Source: an uncultured Bacilli bacterium
GTDB taxonomy: Bacteria; Bacillota_I; Bacilli_A; RF39; UBA660
Length of the DNA: 64,000 nucleotides
Direction: 5' to 3'
Assembly (NCBI GenBank): GCA_910584655.1
Contig: CAJUBJ010000003.1
Location: 183,274-247,273 of the forward strand
In this document: positions 34,121 to 42,610 of the stretch, piece by piece
Layout: every line of letters begins with the position of its first letter
Numbering within the stretch: the stretch's first letter is position 1
Program-made: the position numbers and the translations under genes
The notes under the pieces: model-generated
The model's database searches: none
Seen by the model: the letters and a program-made list of their open reading frames with translations, nothing else
Told to the model about the DNA's origin: nothing

Positions 34121-34756
34121 ATGAATTTTATTAGTATTGTTGATGGTAAGGTTTTTATTGCCTCAAAAATTAACGTTGATGAATATATTGATGATGTTAA
34201 TTTTAATATAAGATATTGTTCTCAAGATAGAGCTAATAATTTTCAAATTATATGTGATTCAGAAACTATTATGGAGTATGTTTTGGCAAGATTGAAGAGA
34301 GATAATCCTGATTATGAATTATATGATTTGTCACAAAATAAATCTTCTAGTTTATTAGAATTTAATAAGAAAGCTTCAAATACACCTCTTTTAGTCTATG
34401 GTTTTGATAAATACTTACAATATTTAAATAGCAATGAATATGATGGTAGAGTATGTAGTATTTGCGGTAGAGAATATACTGAAGCACAAAAAAGGTTTTA
34501 TACAGCGATAGAAATGGGAAGAGATTCTTTTTTTGATAAGTATAAAACAAGGTTAATTTTTGTTATGACAGATTCTGAATATAATGTGTTTTTGTCTTTG
34601 GCTGATGATTTTGCATCTTATTATCCTGAAGTCTTTGATTTTAATAAAACATTGATAAGTAAAGAAAATAGTGAAGAAAGTTTGTTTTCTTATTTGAATT
34701 ATACAAAAAAAGGTTTGAAAGTTTATGGAAAAATAAAAGAAGATGAAAAAAATTAA
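34121..34756 (+). CDS. Hypothetical protein between tRNA runs
   Basis: 211 residues, soluble. A mid-protein CSICGREY single CxxC, and a C-terminal half (RLIFVMTDSEYNVFLSLADD, YYPEVFDF) that recalls the small N-terminal effector-like domains preceding bacterial STAND or AAA ATPases; no ATPase domain follows here. It has its own promoter and lies between two tRNA runs. Function unknown. Confidence 0.7.
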   Translation: MNFISIVDGKVFIASKINVDEYIDDVNFNIRYCSQDRANNFQIICDSETIMEYVLARLKRDNPDYELYDLSQNKSSSLLEFNKKASNTPLLVYGFDKYLQYLNSNEYDGRVCSICGREYTEAQKRFYTAIEMGRDSFFDKYKTRLIFVMTDSEYNVFLSLADDFASYYPEVFDFNKTLISKENSEESLFSYLNYTKKGLKVYGKIKEDEKN

Positions 34757-34869
34757 TAATTTTTAAAAAAAGTATTGGACTTTTTGAGATTTTAAGTTAT
34801 AATATGAATGTCTTTGAGATTTATCAGAGATAGAAGATTAAAAAAATAATATTTTTTAGAAAAAAATTA

Positions 34870-34898
34870 TTGACAATTAAATATTTAGTTGGTATACT
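34870..34898 (+). promoter_or_regulatory. Consensus promoter of second tRNA run
   Basis: TTGACA (34870-34875), 17-bp spacer, TATACT (34893-34898), with TGg before the -10. Confidence 0.88.
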
Positions 34899-34920
34899 TA
34901 GTCTTGTCCAGAGCAATTTC

Positions 34921-34997
34921 GGGCGATTAGCTCAGTTGGTTAGAGCACCTGCCTTACAAGCAGGGGGTCATAGGTTCGAGTCCTATATCGCCCACCA
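34921..34997 (+). tRNA. tRNA-Val (UAC)
   Basis: 77 nt; acceptor GGGCGAT/ATCGCCC, anticodon TAC, encoded CCA. Confidence 0.95.
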
Positions 34998-35005
34998 TTT
35001 TTTTT

Positions 35006-35081
35006 GCCGACATAGCGTAACTGGCAGCGCAACTGACTTGTAATCAGTAGGTTGGGGGTTCGACTCCCTCTGTCGGCACCA
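35006..35081 (+). tRNA. tRNA-Thr (UGU)
   Basis: 76 nt; acceptor GCCGACA/TGTCGGC, anticodon TGT, encoded CCA. The D-arm (GCGTAACTGGCAGCGC) has a short three-pair stem. Confidence 0.93.
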
Positions 35082-35089
35082 TTAATTGT

Positions 35090-35173
35090 GGGAGGATAGC
35101 GAAGTGGTCAAACGCGGCAGACTGTAAATCTGTTCCTTCGGGTTCCATGGTTCAAATCCATGTCCTCCCACCA
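35090..35173 (+). tRNA. tRNA-Tyr (GUA)
   Basis: 84 nt with long variable arm; acceptor GGGAGGA/TCCTCCC, anticodon GTA, encoded CCA. Confidence 0.95.
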
Positions 35174-35182
35174 TTTCTGTAT

Positions 35183-35258
35183 TGCCTTGTAGCCAAGTGG
35201 TAAGGCATCAGACTTTGACTCTGACATTCCGATGGTTCGAGTCCATCCAAGGCAGCCA
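35183..35258 (+). tRNA. tRNA-Gln (UUG)
   Basis: 76 nt; acceptor TGCCTTG/CAAGGCA, anticodon TTG, encoded CCA. Confidence 0.95.
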
Positions 35259-35263
35259 TTCTT

Positions 35264-35339
35264 GATCCGCTAGCTCAGTCGGTAGAGCATTTGACTTTTA
35301 ATCAAAGGGTCATGAGTTCGAATCTCATGCGGGTCACCA
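35264..35339 (+). tRNA. tRNA-Lys (UUU)
   Basis: 76 nt; acceptor GATCCGC/GCGGGTC with one G-U pair, anticodon TTT, encoded CCA. Confidence 0.94.
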
Positions 35340-35349
35340 TTTGAAAGTT

Positions 35350-35378
35350 AAAGATTCGATGATTTCGAATCTTTTTTC
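35350..35378 (+). terminator. Terminator of second tRNA run
   Basis: AAAGATTCGA/TCGAATCTTT stem (35350-35359 with 35365-35374), then T. Confidence 0.8.
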
Positions 35379-35429
35379 ATGTTTTTGTTAAAATTACTAA
35401 GAAAAATTAATATTTTATGCAAAAAACTC

Positions 35430-35458
35430 TTGCATTTTGCATAAAATAAAGATATAAT
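35430..35458 (+). promoter_or_regulatory. Promoter of third tRNA run
   Basis: TTGCAT (35430-35435), 17-bp spacer, TATAAT (35453-35458). Confidence 0.85.
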
Positions 35459-35491
35459 GGACTTGCGTTTATGAAAACGATCCGGTTGAAT

Positions 35492-35568
35492 GCGCTCATA
35501 GCTCAATTGGATAGAGCGTTTGACTACGGATCAAAAGGTTAGGGGTTCGACTCCCTTTGGGCGCACCA
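35492..35568 (+). tRNA. tRNA-Arg (ACG)
   Basis: 77 nt; acceptor GCGCTCA pairing with TGGGCGC (one G-U), anticodon ACG, encoded CCA. Confidence 0.94.
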
Positions 35569-35576
35569 TTATTAAT

Positions 35577-35653
35577 CGAGAAGTAGCACAGCTTGGTAGT
35601 GCACTAGTTTTGGGAACTAGGGGTCGCAGGTTCGAATCCTGTCTTCTCGACCA
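35577..35653 (+). tRNA. tRNA-Pro (UGG), integration target
   Basis: 77 nt; acceptor CGAGAAG/CTTCTCG, anticodon TGG, encoded CCA. Its last 17 nt are repeated at 44232, marking it as the attachment site of the island that follows. The gene is intact, because the island restores its 3' end. Confidence 0.95.
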
Positions 35654-35655
35654 TT
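35637..35655 (+). repeat. Left attachment repeat (attL) in tRNA-Pro
   Basis: TCCTGTCTTCTCGACCATT, 19 bp, identical to 44232-44250 in direct orientation. It covers the 3' part of tRNA-Pro and 2 nt beyond. Confidence 0.85.
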
Positions 35656-35756
35656 GTAAAAGAGCTTCCAAAAAATTGGAAGAAAATATATAGGAAACCG
35701 TTATAATCAAAGGGATTTGACGGTTTTTGTTTTTGCTAAAAATAAGGAGTAAAAAA

Positions 35757-36026
35757 ATGAATATTTTTAGTGAAAATTTAGCAAAATTCGAAAAATTGGA
35801 GAAATCCATTATAAATATTTGTAGTTTTAATAATCTAAAATGTGAGTTTATTCAAGGTAAAATTCTAAGTATAGAAAATACCAATATTAGTTTTATTGAA
35901 CCACATAGAGTTATTATTAAAATCAAAGAGAAAAAATTATTGTTGATTTATTATGATCAAGAAAATTTATTTTTGTATAATCGTTATATGCCATTAGAGA
36001 TTAAAAAATTAGATGCTTTATTATAA
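35757..36026 (+). CDS. Small hypothetical protein, first gene of island
   Basis: 89 residues from the ATG at 35757, after AAGGAG. Soluble, with N-terminal amphipathic helix (ENLAKFEKLEKSIINIC) and a beta-rich C-terminal part (RVIIKIKEKKLLLIYYDQEN). No family recognised. Confidence 0.6.
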   Translation: MNIFSENLAKFEKLEKSIINICSFNNLKCEFIQGKILSIENTNISFIEPHRVIIKIKEKKLLLIYYDQENLFLYNRYMPLEIKKLDALL

Positions 36027-36095
36027 TTAGTGGAAAAAATGATAAAAATAAGATATAGTTGTATTGAAAAGAATATTGAATTTTATGAATAATCT

Positions 36096-36126
36096 GCGAT
36101 TATAAGCGATTTTAATGCGATTTAAC
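36096..36126 (+). repeat. Three tandem 10-11-bp GCGATT repeats
   Basis: GCGATTATAA, GCGATTTTAAT and GCGATTTAAC follow one another. Such short iterated sites near an island end may bind an integrase, excisionase or initiator protein; here that is inference. Confidence 0.5.
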
Positions 36127-36206
36127 AATGGTTATAATAAAATCAATATATTTATATGATTTTGCTTTTTGAATTGTTATATGCGAAGTATGAAAGGATT
36201 TAATAT

Positions 36207-36293
36207 ATGGCTAATCAAAAAGGTTTTATGTATGAAAAGTTATCCACTCTAACTATAGATAATAAAGTGGTTACGGAAAAGCAAAAGAAATAA
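36207..36293 (+). CDS. Possible 28-residue peptide or gene remnant
   Basis: ATG at 36207 follows GAAAGGA by 9 nt; 28 codons ending in EKQKK. TATAAT lies upstream at about 36132. Nothing else occurs in 36027-36417 apart from the tandem repeats. It may be the start of a decayed gene. Confidence 0.3.
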   Translation: MANQKGFMYEKLSTLTIDNKVVTEKQKK

Positions 36294-36417
36294 TTAAAGA
36301 AAAGAATAAAAGAAATTCAAAGAAAAGTTAATGAACGATTAAAAGAATTAGAGAAAATAAAGAATATGAATATTTAATAAAAATCACATATAAGATATAA
36401 TTATATTGGGTGATTTT

Positions 36418-37629
36418 ATGGTGGATTTTATAAATTATGTAATTAAAGGAATATTACACTATTGTACATTGTTGTTTGGAATGCTAGATTTTAAAGAATT
36501 AGGATTTATGTGGATTATTATAATTATTCTGCTTGTATGTGCAATAGTAAATAAAGGCGTAAGAAAATCAATATTTGGAGTAATAAAATCATTTATTGGG
36601 GTTGTGAAAACTATACCTGGATTTTTATTTTTAATATTACTAATTAGTTATTATTCGTATATTGCAATATTCTTTGAGGAAAAAATAACTATCATTGTTT
36701 TAATTTTATCTACATACTTATTTTTACAGACATTTGCTACAGTCAATTTAGATTTATTGGCAGAAAGAGAAAATTCAGTATGGAAAACAATAAAAAAATT
36801 TAGCTTTCCTGTTATACTATTGTGTATACAGCAAATAACAATGATGGTAGAGAGCAATAATTTTACTAATTTAAACATGGTTTTGTATTCGTTACTGATT
36901 ATACCAATATTTTCTATATTATTTTTTGTGTTTAAACATTATTGTACTTATATTGATTTTTATAAAAGGCATAAAAAATATATAAAAATGAGTGATTTTG
37001 ACTTTTTTAAAGTATTTAATGAAAGTCTTATATTATGTAATAACTATAAAAAAAATAATATTCTTTTATCAGAATTTGTAAAGGACAATTCAAACTTAAA
37101 TGCTATTGAAATGAAACAGAAAATAAATGATATTTTTCCTAAAGTAATATCTTATACAATACAAGAAGAAAATCAAAAGAAAAAGTTAAATTCCAAAAAG
37201 GAAATGCCAACTAAGTTATTTGTATTTTTCAATTATATATGGTTATTTAATATATTAGGAGTAGTGGTTTCTGTAATTTGGAAAAGATTTTTTGACACTA
37301 ATTTTGACTTTTGGTATTATTGGAGTTATGTTATTTTACTAATTTATTTTTTATATGATTTATTAAGAATTAAGGAAATCGAAAATCAATGTGATTTTGT
37401 AACATATTTATTTATATATATGGTTGCAATAGGATTATTAGTATTCTACTCTTTTAACCTAAAAGAAATTAGATTAACTGAATTAGGTTTTATGATACCT
37501 ATATTTATTTATGCTCGTTATAAGTCTTATTATAACCCAAAAATTGACTTTTTACGCTTACCAATAATATCAAAGAATAATTTTTTCGGCATAGACCCGC
37601 ATAATTTTAAAACAACATTAAAAAAATAA
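36418..37629 (+). CDS. Polytopic membrane protein of unknown function
   Basis: 403 residues from the ATG at 36418, after GGGTGAT. About nine membrane helices, arranged as five before and four after a soluble loop (about 190-265, with KMSDFDFFKVFNES and a Lys-rich stretch). Ends with a soluble tail containing DPHNFKTTLKK. No family recognised. Cargo of the tRNA-Pro island. Confidence 0.75.
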   Translation: MVDFINYVIKGILHYCTLLFGMLDFKELGFMWIIIIILLVCAIVNKGVRKSIFGVIKSFIGVVKTIPGFLFLILLISYYSYIAIFFEEKITIIVLILSTYLFLQTFATVNLDLLAERENSVWKTIKKFSFPVILLCIQQITMMVESNNFTNLNMVLYSLLIIPIFSILFFVFKHYCTYIDFYKRHKKYIKMSDFDFFKVFNESLILCNNYKKNNILLSEFVKDNSNLNAIEMKQKINDIFPKVISYTIQEENQKKKLNSKKEMPTKLFVFFNYIWLFNILGVVVSVIWKRFFDTNFDFWYYWSYVILLIYFLYDLLRIKEIENQCDFVTYLFIYMVAIGLLVFYSFNLKEIRLTELGFMIPIFIYARYKSYYNPKIDFLRLPIISKNNFFGIDPHNFKTTLKK

Positions 37630-38140
37630 TTATTAAAATGTTTTTGAGTTTTAGGTTAAACTATAATAGTTATTAAAGTATACATTTACAAACACTTAAA
37701 TTAAATATGATTTTGGTGTTTTTTATTGTTTGAAAAAGTATTTCTTTTAATTTATGAATATTTGAAAAAATTTAAAATTTTTTCAAATAAACGGAGCGCT
37801 TTTAAATTTTGACGATTATAAAATATTTATGGTAAGGAAGTGCCATAATGTAAGAAAAGATATTTCAAAAGCTAATAAGTGTTTTATCCAAAAATTTACC
37901 ATACACTTTTAAAATAGTTGTTAAGAATTATGTAAAATGTGAAAAATATTATTTTAATGATAAGATATTTAAATGAATAAATTTTGTAGCCAAAATAGTA
38001 AAATAAGTCATTATTTATTTCGATAGATAATTAATAATATAGATTTTAAAATTTAAATAAGATATAAATAATTACCTAAATTTTAATATATCAATTAAAA
38101 ATATTTAGTATAAATGATACAATAGTTTTGGGTGATTATA
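37630..38140 (+). other. Non-coding gap inside island
   Basis: No reading frame with a ribosome site is seen. The stretch holds a weak terminator-like hairpin at about 37691-37730, a perfect 12-bp inverted repeat TTTGAAAAAATT/AATTTTTTCAAA at 37761-37787, and at 38115-38123 a -10-like TGaTACAAT (38115-38116 plus 38118-38123) for the next gene. Confidence 0.5.
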
Positions 38141-39496
38141 ATGTTTAATAGTAGGAGAGAGTTGAAAGTATTATTTTTAGGTCAAACTTTTAAATACGAG
38201 TTTAATAGTGAAAAAAGTGAATTGAAACTTTTGATTGATGAAGAAAAAAATGATTTTTTCATAGCAAAAAGCTTAAATATTAGCAAAATTATGTCTATAA
38301 AAAATGAGTTAATCATTTTGGAAGATAAATCGTTAATATGGCATATCAAAGATTGTGAATATTGTTTTGCAAATGAAATCAAGTTTATAATAGATTATAC
38401 TATTGAGTTGTATAGTGAAAACTTTGAAATTACTACTGTTGAATTAAAATCTACAGCATTAGATTCAGTGTTACATCCCGCAAATTATTTCTATCATAAT
38501 CGCAATTTAGCAAAAAATGATATATTGTACGATATAATTGAGATGAAAAAATTTAATTTTTATTTTGAAAAAACCAAGATAAATGTTTCTGTATATGTAG
38601 GGAATTTGCTAAAAAGGGGTATTTGTTCTAAATTGACAAACAATATCACTTTAAGTTTAAACTTTCAACCAACTAATGATATTAAAAAAATTTGCAACTT
38701 AATTGATTATGTAAGGAATGCATTAAAGATTTTATTATATAGTAATGATTTGGAATTTAACAACATAGAGTTAAGAGATTCAAAAAATAGTTATACTGGA
38801 AGAATTTTTGAAATGCAAAGATATATTAGTGAACCGGGGAGATTAGCTAAATCAAATAAACTATATTTTAATGATATTATGAATAAGATATTTAACAATA
38901 TAGATAAGTTAGATGTCTCAAAATTAAGCCTTATTAAAAATAACTACGATAATAAAGATTATTGTATGAAACTAATTAATCTATTTGCTATGTTTGAAAG
39001 CAATTTTAAGTTAAAATTTAAGAAATTTAAAAGTCCTAAAATAGACATTGAACAAGCAGAAATTATAGATAAATGTGTAGAATTTTTATCTAATTATTAT
39101 AGTAAAGATAATAACGAACAATTTATTGAATCTTTAAAAAATAGAATTAAAACATATAATAATTCATCATTTAGTAAATTAAGATATGCAATGCATTATT
39201 ATTGTCAAAAGTTAATAATAGAAGAAAAACCTTCATTGACATCGTCTAGGTTAAAATGGCTATATTATAAAGGCTGGAATGTTAATGATAATATCAATGA
39301 AGACGATATTGAAACATCTGCAAAAAGATTACAGGCGTTGAGAAACACAATAGTTCATACTGAAGAAATACCCTTAATCGAAAAAATAGATGAATTTTGG
39401 ATTGATGCATTTGAACTAGTTATCTATGCAATGATGTTAGATAATTTAGGGTTAACTGATAATGAAATTTTAGAACATTTTAATACATTTTTTTGA
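38141..39496 (+). CDS. HEPN-motif protein, ApeA-like, putative defence RNase
   Basis: 451 residues from the ATG at 38141, after GGGTGAT. The N-terminal 230 residues are beta-rich with a block (LSLNFQPTNDIKKICNLIDY, then NALKILLYSND) like the N-terminal domain of ApeA-type proteins. The C-terminal 200 residues are helical and carry ALRNTIVHTEE: Arg401, Asn402 and His406 form the RNxxxH motif of HEPN ribonucleases. HEPN proteins of this build are often anti-phage RNases. It is 15 nt before a second gene and lies on a tRNA-borne island, a usual place for defence genes. The family call is inference from motif and domain order. Confidence 0.55.
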   Translation: MFNSRRELKVLFLGQTFKYEFNSEKSELKLLIDEEKNDFFIAKSLNISKIMSIKNELIILEDKSLIWHIKDCEYCFANEIKFIIDYTIELYSENFEITTVELKSTALDSVLHPANYFYHNRNLAKNDILYDIIEMKKFNFYFEKTKINVSVYVGNLLKRGICSKLTNNITLSLNFQPTNDIKKICNLIDYVRNALKILLYSNDLEFNNIELRDSKNSYTGRIFEMQRYISEPGRLAKSNKLYFNDIMNKIFNNIDKLDVSKLSLIKNNYDNKDYCMKLINLFAMFESNFKLKFKKFKSPKIDIEQAEIIDKCVEFLSNYYSKDNNEQFIESLKNRIKTYNNSSFSKLRYAMHYYCQKLIIEEKPSLTSSRLKWLYYKGWNVNDNINEDDIETSAKRLQALRNTIVHTEEIPLIEKIDEFWIDAFELVIYAMMLDNLGLTDNEILEHFNTFF

Positions 39497-39511
39497 AAGG
39501 AGAATTGTAAG

Positions 39512-40348
39512 ATGAATGAAGAAATAGACGTAGTTATTAAAAATACTAAAGAAATAGCAGAAGTATCTATGGCAATTAGTGATTTGAATTGGTGTAAGCC
39601 TCATTTTGGATTATTCAATGTTATTGCTGAATTCTCAGAAAGAAATAGTAATTTAATAAACACTATGATTACTCAGGTTTTAAATAATTTTGATGGTAGC
39701 TATCTAAATAAAGAAAAAATGTTTTTTATAGATGACTTTATTGATAATAGAATAACATTATTTTTTGTTATGAGAGATGTGATAGAGAATATAGAAATAA
39801 TATTTTATCTACTGTTAAATAATTCAAAATTAATTAATAATGATTTGACTATTAATGAAACGTATTTAAATAAACTTGAAAAGCTTCGTGGAAAACAAAA
39901 GATGAAAAAACTACCAATTTCAAATACTTTAAGTGATAGCTTATTAGAAAAAGAGTTATTAAAAAAATATGGAAAAAAAATTTTACCAGAAGAATTCAAA
40001 AAAATATATAATATCAAAAATGAATGTAATAACTATATTCATAAAAACGGTATTAAGTATATAAATGCGAAAGAAAAATCATATCATATATTTATGATTG
40101 ATTACTTAAAGGATTTGTTATTTGTATTCAAATTTAATTTTAAACTATTATTTCTCCTAGAAGGGCATATTTTAGCTTCATGTGATTACGTAGATTATTT
40201 GGATATGGGAATGACACCTCCTGAAAATTCTCAATATTGGATAGCTCCTATATTTAGTGATTATATTCAAAATCAATTTAATAAAAGTGAAATTGATTGG
40301 CTTAAAGAAAACAATTATTATGGAATGAAAATCCATGAGTTAATATAA
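39512..40348 (+). CDS. Partner of HEPN protein, unknown function
   Basis: 278 residues; the start follows AAAGGAG. Entirely helical, without signal peptide. KNECNNYIHKNG (His177) resembles the N(x)nH end of a HEPN motif, so it may be a divergent HEPN or a HEPN-minimal nucleotidyltransferase-partner-type fold. Co-transcribed with the gene at 38141 and followed by a terminator, giving a self-contained two-gene unit. Confidence 0.55.
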   Translation: MNEEIDVVIKNTKEIAEVSMAISDLNWCKPHFGLFNVIAEFSERNSNLINTMITQVLNNFDGSYLNKEKMFFIDDFIDNRITLFFVMRDVIENIEIIFYLLLNNSKLINNDLTINETYLNKLEKLRGKQKMKKLPISNTLSDSLLEKELLKKYGKKILPEEFKKIYNIKNECNNYIHKNGIKYINAKEKSYHIFMIDYLKDLLFVFKFNFKLLFLLEGHILASCDYVDYLDMGMTPPENSQYWIAPIFSDYIQNQFNKSEIDWLKENNYYGMKIHELI

Positions 40349-40404
40349 AAAAAGAATGCAAAAATAAAAGTTGTAAATCCCTTATGATTTCTGAACATTA
40401 GTTT

Positions 40405-40433
40405 ATAAAGCCTCTTTTTAAGAGGCTTTTATA
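40405..40433 (+). terminator. Terminator of the two-gene HEPN unit
   Basis: AAAGCCTCTT/AAGAGGCTTT stem (40407-40416 with 40420-40429), 3-nt loop, short T tract. Confidence 0.8.
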
Positions 40434-40464
40434 TAATTTGATATTCATCTTCCTAAAAAAATTC

Positions 40465-40850
40465 TTAATTATTTTGTTTTTTTCTTATTTGATTTATAAT
40501 TTCGACGTCTTTTTCTTCGTCTTTAGGAATCATATGTAGGTGTTGAGTGTCATCATAATATCTGAATAATCTAAGCGTTCTGAAATTACAGTTATATGTA
40601 CATTCATTGATAATGATAGGGATGCATGACTATGTCTGAAGTCGTGTATCCTTATTTTTTGATTTTAGTCATTTTACAATGCTTATCCCTTTTTCTTCCA
40701 ATCGTGGTTGATGCAAGTGATTTTATTTTACCAAAGATAAACCAAGAGTCATTAAAATCAATAAATTTTTTGTAAAATCTTTTAAATTATTTAATTCTTT
40801 AATTAATTCATCATCAAGAGTTACGTCACGTATTGAATTTACTGACTCTT
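40465..40850 (-). pseudogene. Remnant of a tyrosine integrase (C-terminal part)
   Basis: Minus-strand translation gives recognisable blocks in several frames: NSIRDVTLDDELIKEL, then WFIFGKIKSLASTTIGRK, then IHDFRHSHASLSL (the HxxR motif), VISERLDYSDIMMTLNTY, then HMIPKDEEKDVE. Frameshifts and stops separate the blocks. The N-terminal half is missing. It is the integrase expected for the island, now dead. Confidence 0.85.
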
Positions 40851-40974
40851 TTTAATATAATTTAATTGTCATCTTGGTAATTGTCAATTGTTAGGATAGG
40901 AGAGTGATATATATAAGTTAATAGTTACAAATATATAAAATTTAAAGTAATAATATAGAAAAGGAAAGTAAGAA

Positions 40975-41919
40975 ATGAAAAAAAATATTTTTATGTATGT
41001 TATCTTTATACTTGTTATGACATTATTTACTTCAAAAGTAAGTGCTTTAGAGTATATTAACGAAAAATATGTCAATGCAAACGGAATAGAGATAACGGAA
41101 AAACAAAAAGAAAATCTAGAAAATTTAGGTTTTACAGAATTTGAAATTGAAACAATGGATCAAGAAGAGTTCGATAACAACAAAAATTTAGATGCAGTAC
41201 TAGTTGCTCAAACAGATAAGTATTATAAAACTATTGTAATTTATCCGTCTGAAATTAGTACTTATTCTTTAAATAAGAACTTTATTTCAACTACTACTGA
41301 AATATCAAAAGAGGAATATGAAAATTCTGATGAAAATTTGATATCACCATTAGCTAATACAAACGGTTATACGGAAACAAATTATAAAAAAATGACTACA
41401 ACGATTGCTAAAGTTAACAATAGCTATTTTAGATATAAAAACACTTTAGCATGGAAGAAATTACCTGCAACAAGAAGTTATGATATTATTGGTATAGGTA
41501 TTGATAGTACAGTTTCTGGTGTATCATCATCAAAGTATTATCGAACAACGGCTGAAATTGACGATTCAGCTCAACAACTTTGTACTTTTGAAACATATAG
41601 TTCTGTTCAGGCATGGGAACTAAGTGGATCTGGGTATGCTGCTACTTTTAAAGTACCATCTGATACTACAACAAGAAAGGTAACATCACTAACTACAGAA
41701 ATGTATTTTAATGTACAGAAATTAACAAATACAACAATAAAAACACTAAATGCTTATGGAGATTATAAACATTCTCAGTTAACAGTTGACGCATCTGTTG
41801 GAGCTGGTGTAAGTATAGGGACTGGTGGAATTAGTTTTGATGCTTCTGTATCCGCTTCAATTGTAGAAAAATTTGATTCTATGAGTACTGCTCAAGCCAC
41901 TTGGACAGGAACTTGGTAA
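40975..41919 (+). CDS. Secreted protein of unknown function
   Basis: 314 residues, start after AAAGGAA. A signal peptide with VSALEY cleavage region, then a helical propeptide-like part (ENLENLGFTEFEIETMDQEE), then a Ser/Thr-rich beta domain from about 130 ending in ATWTGTW. No LPxTG or membrane anchor, so it should be released. The C-terminal repeatless beta domain suggests a secreted surface or toxin-like fold, but no family is recognised. Confidence 0.75.
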   Translation: MKKNIFMYVIFILVMTLFTSKVSALEYINEKYVNANGIEITEKQKENLENLGFTEFEIETMDQEEFDNNKNLDAVLVAQTDKYYKTIVIYPSEISTYSLNKNFISTTTEISKEEYENSDENLISPLANTNGYTETNYKKMTTTIAKVNNSYFRYKNTLAWKKLPATRSYDIIGIGIDSTVSGVSSSKYYRTTAEIDDSAQQLCTFETYSSVQAWELSGSGYAATFKVPSDTTTRKVTSLTTEMYFNVQKLTNTTIKTLNAYGDYKHSQLTVDASVGAGVSIGTGGISFDASVSASIVEKFDSMSTAQATWTGTW

Positions 41920-42009
41920 TAAAATTTATAAATTAATAAATATTTATTTAGATTAAGTCTTGTTTACAGAAAATTATAATTAAAAAATTTTATAAAATGA
42001 AAGGGATTT

Positions 42010-42219
42010 ATGGAAAAACAAATTGAATTTGTTCGAGTAAAATCATCATTGAAAGGTTTTGGAGTAGGTAAGGGCGTCAAATATAGATTTGATGAGACCA
42101 GAAAAATAATAGAATTAAAAGCGAAAGAAGGATTTTCTTATAGAGGATTTGTACCAGTTGAACAACGAGGTACAGGTGACATAACTATTATGGATTTAGT
42201 ATTTGAAAAAGAAAATTAG
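42010..42219 (+). CDS. Small hypothetical protein
   Basis: 69 residues; start follows AAAGGGATTT. Beta-rich, with GFGVGKGVKYRFDETRKI and YRGFVPVEQRGTGD. No family recognised; island cargo. Confidence 0.55.
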   Translation: MEKQIEFVRVKSSLKGFGVGKGVKYRFDETRKIIELKAKEGFSYRGFVPVEQRGTGDITIMDLVFEKEN

Positions 42220-42327
42220 TATGTTAATAAATTATAGATGAGATGTGCTTTTTATGATATCCAATTCAAAAAATATTTTATCGAAAAGAAATAGTTTTAT
42301 GATTATTAATCAAGTTTTTATTATACG

Positions 42328-42480
42328 TGGTATAATGATGGAAAAAAATAGTAATTTGGTGCTATAAGAGTGTAAGAAGTAAATCTAGTAGTTAGATTGA
42401 AAATTACACTTTTTTTATTATGATTGTAGTAGGATTTGTTAACGTATAGTAATTGGAGTTAAAGTACTCGTACTACAAAG
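42328..42480 (+). ncRNA. Structured non-coding RNA, possible IS110 bridge-type RNA
   Basis: A TGgTATAAT promoter (42328-42336) is followed by nested hairpins: AGTGTAA/TTACACT (42369-42375 with 42404-42410) enclosing AATCTA/TAGATT (42382-42387 with 42393-42398). A T-run follows, then a long-range stem TTGTAGTA/TACTACAA (42424-42431 with 42471-42478). It lies in the non-coding stretch directly before a ruined IS110 transposase, where bridge RNAs of that family are encoded. The alternative is a short terminated sRNA. Confidence 0.4.
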
Positions 42481-42610
42481 TGTTAACTAACCTCTACATT
42501 CAATATTCGATTAAGCAAGTTAGAAATGAAATAATGCTCGTGTAAAGAACCAAACTGAGAAATTATAGAAGAGCTAGAACCAATCATAAATAAAAGAATA
42601 AGATTATGAA

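Noticed and set aside
35531..35809. Minus-strand frame over tRNA-Arg and tRNA-Pro
   Set aside because: It runs through two clear tRNA genes; the product is a known translation artefact of tRNA sequence.
37761..37787. 12-bp inverted repeat as an intrinsic terminator
   Set aside because: It is A/T only and lacks a following T-run; kept only as part of the non-coding gap.
41940..42000. Second att copy or IS end near the secreted-protein gene
   Set aside because: No copy of the tRNA-Pro repeat or terminal inverted repeat found there by eye.
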